From assembly GCA_002309425.1 (NCBI GenBank), contig DBXD01000090.1, positions 1 to 9,740 of the forward strand: a stretch of 9,740 nucleotides of DNA. The letters are read 5' to 3'. Source of the DNA: Cyanobacteria bacterium UBA1221 (GTDB lineage: Bacteria; Cyanobacteriota; Vampirovibrionia; Gastranaerophilales; Gastranaerophilaceae). A program made the translations under genes and the position numbers. The notes beneath the pieces are model-generated. The model was not told the DNA's origin. It ran no database searches and was given only the letters and a program-made list of their open reading frames with translations. This document shows positions 6,535 through 9,740 of this stretch, one piece after another (position 1 is the stretch's first letter; each line of letters starts with the position of its first letter).

Positions 6535-6556
6535 TCTGTAACCTTTCTTTTTTTAT

Positions 6557-7156
6557 TTAGATGTAATTTTTGAGTCCGTCCTGAAGTTTTGTTCTTGCTC
6601 TTGCAATACGTGATTTTACGGTACCAATGCTTGATTGTGTTGCAGTCGCAATTTCATCGTAACTGAGCCCTTGCAGTTCTCTTAATACAATTGCTATGCG
6701 AAACTGCCTTGGCAGACTTCTGATTTTGTCCTTAATGATTTCTTCCAGCTCGGAAGATATACATTTTTCAGCAGGTTTACACTTGGTGTCCGGTAGTATA
6801 TTTTTGATTGAAAAGCCTGTTTCATTATCTGTTTCCGCATCAATAGAGATAATATCAGGCTTTCTTGATATTTTTCTGAGTTCATCATAAAAAAGATGTG
6901 TAACAATCTGATTTAACCAGCTTTTAAAATGCTTCGGATCTTTAAGGGTTTTAATATTTTGGGCAACTCTTAACAAGGCTTCCTGGGTTAAATCGGCAAC
7001 ATCTTGTCTTTTGTGTGTCAGATAAGAAAACGTTGCGAACACATTCCTTTGTTCTGTTCGCAGTAACTCCTCAAGCGCTTTAATATCATCACTTTGCGCT
7101 AAGACGATGAGTTCGTCTGTTCTCATTTTTTTGTACCGGTGTTTAGACGGTTCCAT
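6557..7156 (-). CDS. ECF-type RNA polymerase sigma factor
   Basis: This 199-aa sigma factor of the extracytoplasmic-function group directs RNA polymerase to a specific promoter set, probably for stress or envelope response. Region 2 is about 22-96, including DVADLTQEALLRV and FKSWLNQIVTHLFYDELRK, the core-binding and -10 melting part. A linker follows (about 97-134). Region 4 is about 136-190, with SLPRQFRIAIVLRELQGLSY and the helix-turn-helix SIGTVKSRIARAR that reads the -35. Region 3 is absent, as expected. I chose the ATG at 7156 because GGGAG lies 9 nt upstream. The next Met, at residue 11, lacks such a site but still precedes region 2. It is followed by the anti-sigma gene. An 11-bp inverted repeat covers its ribosome-binding site and a -10-like box. 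Confidence 0.92.
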   Translation of the reverse strand: MEPSKHRYKKMRTDELIVLAQSDDIKALEELLRTEQRNVFATFSYLTHKRQDVADLTQEALLRVAQNIKTLKDPKHFKSWLNQIVTHLFYDELRKISRKPDIISIDAETDNETGFSIKNILPDTKCKPAEKCISSELEEIIKDKIRSLPRQFRIAIVLRELQGLSYDEIATATQSSIGTVKSRIARARTKLQDGLKNYI

Positions 7157-7158
7157 AA

Positions 7159-7195
7159 AAATAATCTCCCTAATTATATGATAAGGAGATTATTT
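7159..7195 (-). promoter_or_regulatory. Inverted repeat over the sigma gene's -10 and ribosome-binding site
   Basis: AAATAATCTCC (7159-7169) and GGAGATTATTT (7185-7195) are perfect 11-bp inverted arms with 15 bp between them. On the minus strand the middle holds TATAAT (7178 down to 7173), and the arm nearest the gene contains the GGAG of its Shine-Dalgarno. It could be an operator bound by a dimeric regulator, or an RNA hairpin hiding the ribosome-binding site in transcripts that read through from leuC. A matching -35 is not evident. The remaining leuC-sigma gap (7196-7259) is AT-rich, without a visible terminator. Confidence 0.6.
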
Positions 7196-7259
7196 CAGAA
7201 TTTATTCAGCTTATTTATTACATTTTGGTATAGTTTTATTAGTATATTGATTTGAATAC

Positions 7260-8501
7260 CTATTCTGCAGAAATATATCCTCTTAAAGCCGTATAAGCCG
7301 CTACATACGGAGATGCAAGGTATATTTTGCCTTCCGTGTTACCCATACGCCCCTGGAAATTCCTGTTTTGAGTGGCAAGACAAACTTCCCCGTCAGCAAG
7401 TGTTCCTGCGTGTACTCCGACGCAAGGGCCGCATCCCGGAGGGAGCACGGTTGCATTTGCTTCCACAAAGGTTGAAATCAAACCCTCTTCCAGAGCTTTT
7501 AAATATACATCTTTAGAGGCGGGGCAGATTAACATCCTGAGATTTGGATTTATGGTTTTACCTTTCAGAATATCCGCAACAATTCTCAAATCCTCAATAC
7601 GTCCGTTGGTACAGGTTCCGACATACACCTGGTCAACCTTAATATCTTTTAATTCGTCAACGGTTTTTGTATTATCAACGGTATGCGGGCATGATACGGT
7701 ATGCTGAATGTCCTCTGCATAAATTTTTATAACCCTTTCGTAAACAGCATCTTCATCCGGTTCTATAAGTCTGAATTTATCTTCTCGTCCCCGTTCCTTT
7801 AAAAATTCTTTTGTCTTATCATCGGTTGCAAAAAGTCCCGCCTTTGCCCCGGCTTCAACTGCCATATTAGCCAATGTGAACCTTTCTGACATAGTCATAT
7901 TTTCGATAGTATCACCGCAGAATTCTAATGCCCTGTACGTTGCACCGTCTGCACCAATCAACCCGATTAAATATAGCATTAAATCTTTGGCAGCTACACC
8001 TTTAGAAAAATTACCGGTTACTTCAATTTTAAAGGTCGAAGGAACTTTTAACCAGGTTTTCCCCAAAGCCATGGCAACTGCAATATCAGTTGACCCCATC
8101 CCTGTTGCAAAAGCGCCCAACGCACCTGACGTGCAGGTATGAGAATCCGCACCTACAAGAACTTCTCCGGGATTAACAAAAGTTTCAACTAACCTTTGAT
8201 GGCAAACCCCTGCACCTACATCAGACAGTACCGCACCGTATTCTTTTGCAAAATCTCTCAAAACTTTATGGGTATTTGAAAGTTCCTTTCTCGGACTTGG
8301 AGATGCGTGGTCGATAAAAAGGATGCTCCTTTCAGGATTATGGAGTTTATCAATTCCAAGTTTTTTAAACTCTTGTACTGTCAGTGGTCCTGTCCCGTCC
8401 TGAACGGCCGCAACATCAACGTTTGCTATTACAAGTTCTCCGGGCTTTACTTTATGCCCTGCGTGTTCTGATATGATTTTTTCCGCTAAAGTTTGTCCCA
8501 T
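7260..8501 (-). CDS. leuC: 3-isopropylmalate dehydratase large subunit
   Basis: This 413-aa aconitase-family enzyme, together with the small subunit LeuD, isomerises 2-isopropylmalate to 3-isopropylmalate in leucine synthesis. The three 4Fe-4S ligands are visible as C297 (GTCTNG) and C357 and C360 (PPGCGPC). Other family blocks are DHASPSP (64-70), GADSHTCTSGALG (117-129) and the QNRNFQGRMG ending (378-387). Its length places it with the shorter archaeal-type/LeuC2 group rather than the roughly 465-aa enterobacterial form. That group also includes homoaconitase and methylmalate dehydratase large subunits, so substrate specificity is less certain than the fold. GAGGAT lies 6 nt before the ATG. 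The usual partner leuD is not next to it; a sigma factor gene follows instead. Confidence 0.88.
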   Translation of the reverse strand: MGQTLAEKIISEHAGHKVKPGELVIANVDVAAVQDGTGPLTVQEFKKLGIDKLHNPERSILFIDHASPSPRKELSNTHKVLRDFAKEYGAVLSDVGAGVCHQRLVETFVNPGEVLVGADSHTCTSGALGAFATGMGSTDIAVAMALGKTWLKVPSTFKIEVTGNFSKGVAAKDLMLYLIGLIGADGATYRALEFCGDTIENMTMSERFTLANMAVEAGAKAGLFATDDKTKEFLKERGREDKFRLIEPDEDAVYERVIKIYAEDIQHTVSCPHTVDNTKTVDELKDIKVDQVYVGTCTNGRIEDLRIVADILKGKTINPNLRMLICPASKDVYLKALEEGLISTFVEANATVLPPGCGPCVGVHAGTLADGEVCLATQNRNFQGRMGNTEGKIYLASPYVAAYTALRGYISAE

Positions 8502-8532
8502 GGTTTATCCTCGTTCTTCTACGTTTAATCTA

Positions 8533-8560
8533 ATTTTATCACAAATAAAATACGGGTCAT
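8533..8560 (-). promoter_or_regulatory. Weak candidate promoter of leuC
   Basis: On the minus strand TAAAAT (8538 down to 8533) could be a -10, with ATGACC (8560 down to 8555) as a poor -35 at 16-bp spacing. The putative -35 lies inside the metK terminator hairpin. Without it leuC would need read-through from metK. Confidence 0.25.
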
Positions 8561-8576
8561 ATCTGACCCGTATTTT
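8547..8576 (-). terminator. Intrinsic terminator of metK
   Basis: A perfect 13-bp stem (8547-8559 with 8564-8576, core TACGGGTCA/TGACCCGTA) closes a 4-nt loop 15 bp beyond the metK stop. On the minus strand the 3' arm ends in TTTT and continues ATTTG, which suits termination of metK. It also separates metK from leuC. Confidence 0.85.
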
Positions 8577-8591
8577 TATAATTTTATTAAT

Positions 8592-9740
8592 TTATACACA
8601 ACCGCAGCCGCTGCTGAGCGCTTGACTCTTCAGAGTGTCGGCTTTATCGGTTTGCTCCCACGGAACAATAATATCGCTTCTTCCCATATGACCGTACGCA
8701 GCCAATAACTGATAGAATTTACCCCCGTTTTTAGCGGGCAAGCCTCTCAAATCAAACTGACTTATTATTGCTGCAGGTCTGAGGTCGAAGTTTTTAGAAA
8801 CAATTTCTGATATTTCGTCATCAGAAATTTTTCCTGTGCCAAACGTATCAACCATAATAGAAACAGGCTCTGCAACACCAATTGCGTACGCTAACTCAAT
8901 TTCACACTTCTCTGCAATACCCGATGCTACAATATTTTTAGCAACGTATCTTGCAGCGTATGCGGCAGAACGGTCAACTTTTGTGGGGTCTTTGCCGGAG
9001 AATGCTCCGCCGCCGTGGCGTGAATATCCGCCGTATGTATCAACAATAATTTTACGTCCGGTTAATCCAGCATCACCCTGCGGCCCGCCTACAACAAATC
9101 TTCCTGACGGATTTACAAGGATTTTTGTTTCTTTGGATAATCCGATAGGAGATTGGTTTTCAAACACATAATCTATAACGTATTTTTTTATGTCATTTTT
9201 TATAATTTCCTGAACCTTTGAGTTATCACTTATCCCTTTAATTTCAGGGTCATGTTGGGTTGAAATAAGAACTGTATCAATACTGTGAGGCTTCCCGTCA
9301 ATATATCTTACGGTTACCTGAGATTTCCCGTCAGGTCTTAAGTATGGTAGTATTCCCTGTTTTCTCACTTGTGCAAGCCTAAATGATAATTTATGTGCCA
9401 AACTTATCGGCAGCGGCATTAATTCAGGAGTTTCATTACAAGCATAGCCGAACATAATACCCTGATCGCCTGCACCTATATTTGCGGTTTCGGAAGTTGA
9501 AGTGTCTGAATTTTCACTTCTTGATTCAAAAGCTTTATTAACTCCGCCTGCAATATCAACAGATTGTTCATCAATACTTGTTATAACGGCACAGGTGTCG
9601 GCATCAAAACCTCCGCCGTGTGAACCCGTATAACCTATATTCTTTATAGTGTTTCTTACAATGGACGGAATATCAACATAACAATCGGAGGTGATTTCAC
9701 CGCATACAAAAGCCATACCTGTTGTAACTGTTGTTTCTGC
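8592..9740 (-). CDS. metK: S-adenosylmethionine synthetase, 5' end outside window
   Basis: MetK makes S-adenosylmethionine from methionine and ATP. The frame is open to the window edge: codons reading AETTVTTG precede the first visible Met (9716), which is the internal Met of the GMxxxxGEIT motif. About 40 N-terminal codons are therefore missing and 382 are present. Numbered from that Met, the key blocks are GAGDQGIMFGY (81-91), GGPQGDAGLTGRK (210-222), the phosphate-binding GGGAFSGKD (235-243) and DLRPAAII (311-318). Before GAGDQG there is an extra segment rich in Ser, Glu, Thr and Asn (about 61-80) that E. coli MetK lacks; I associate a similar insert with cyanobacterial enzymes. The C-terminus is unusual, ending GCGCV after the normal WEQTDKADTL. 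A strong terminator follows. Confidence 0.95.
   Translation of the reverse strand, partial: AETTVTTGMAFVCGEITSDCYVDIPSIVRNTIKNIGYTGSHGGGFDADTCAVITSIDEQSVDIAGGVNKAFESRSENSDTSTSETANIGAGDQGIMFGYACNETPELMPLPISLAHKLSFRLAQVRKQGILPYLRPDGKSQVTVRYIDGKPHSIDTVLISTQHDPEIKGISDNSKVQEIIKNDIKKYVIDYVFENQSPIGLSKETKILVNPSGRFVVGGPQGDAGLTGRKIIVDTYGGYSRHGGGAFSGKDPTKVDRSAAYAARYVAKNIVASGIAEKCEIELAYAIGVAEPVSIMVDTFGTGKISDDEISEIVSKNFDLRPAAIISQFDLRGLPAKNGGKFYQLLAAYGHMGRSDIIVPWEQTDKADTLKSQALSSGCGCV

Noticed and set aside
7372..9171. Plus-strand open frames opposite leuC and metK (7372-7707, 7876-8142, 8836-9171)
   Set aside because: They are antisense shadows of strongly conserved minus-strand genes and show no domain or ribosome-binding site of their own.
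9714..9716. ATG at 9716 as the metK start
   Set aside because: The frame stays open to the window edge and the preceding codons give the conserved ETTVTTG stretch, so this Met is internal and the gene is cut by the window.

Overview
The window is AT-rich bacterial chromosome with tightly packed housekeeping genes. It looks like a diderm relative of cyanobacteria, with a non-photosynthetic gut lineage (Vampirovibrionia/Melainabacteria, e.g. Gastranaerophilales) as my best guess. This rests on three things: a Tic20-like membrane protein (a family typical of cyanobacteria and plastids), a MetK whose Glu/Ser-rich insert and following GAGDQG block resemble cyanobacterial MetK, and a tRNA without an encoded CCA end. 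A heptosyltransferase-type glycosyltransferase suggests an LPS-like envelope. The assignment is inference from family resemblance, at roughly even odds.

Layout, plus strand. A tRNA-Leu(UAA) and its terminator (35-153) are followed by a GC-richer, hairpin-rich block (157-298). That block ends in a second copy of the tRNA 3' tail plus terminator (299-352). Directly downstream lies a promoter-like TATAAT and an OmpR-type response regulator that appears leaderless, overlapping by 4 bp its HAMP histidine kinase (381-2464). A GT9 glycosyltransferase follows (2525-3511). A clear sigma-70-type promoter (3676-3704) then drives rsfS, a nine-repeat TPR protein and the Tic20-like protein (3724-5617). Ribosomal protein L31 (5734-5937) ends the plus-strand series at a bidirectional terminator.

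Layout, minus strand (read right to left). A 5'-truncated metK (8592-9740) ends at a strong hairpin terminator. Next come leuC (7260-8501), an ECF-type sigma factor (6557-7156) and its cognate membrane-anchored zinc-finger anti-sigma factor (5977-6534), which converges on L31.

The working units are a two-component sensor pair, a sigma/anti-sigma pair, and a ribosome/protein-biogenesis run (RsfS, TPR, Tic20-like, L31). leuC serves leucine synthesis and metK makes S-adenosylmethionine. The parts most worth a second look are the duplicated tRNA tail with its structured insert, the 11-bp inverted repeat covering the sigma gene's -10 and ribosome-binding site, and the anti-sigma factor's internally duplicated zinc domain whose second copy has lost all visible metal ligands. 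I found no complete new defence system, CRISPR array, transposase or integrase.
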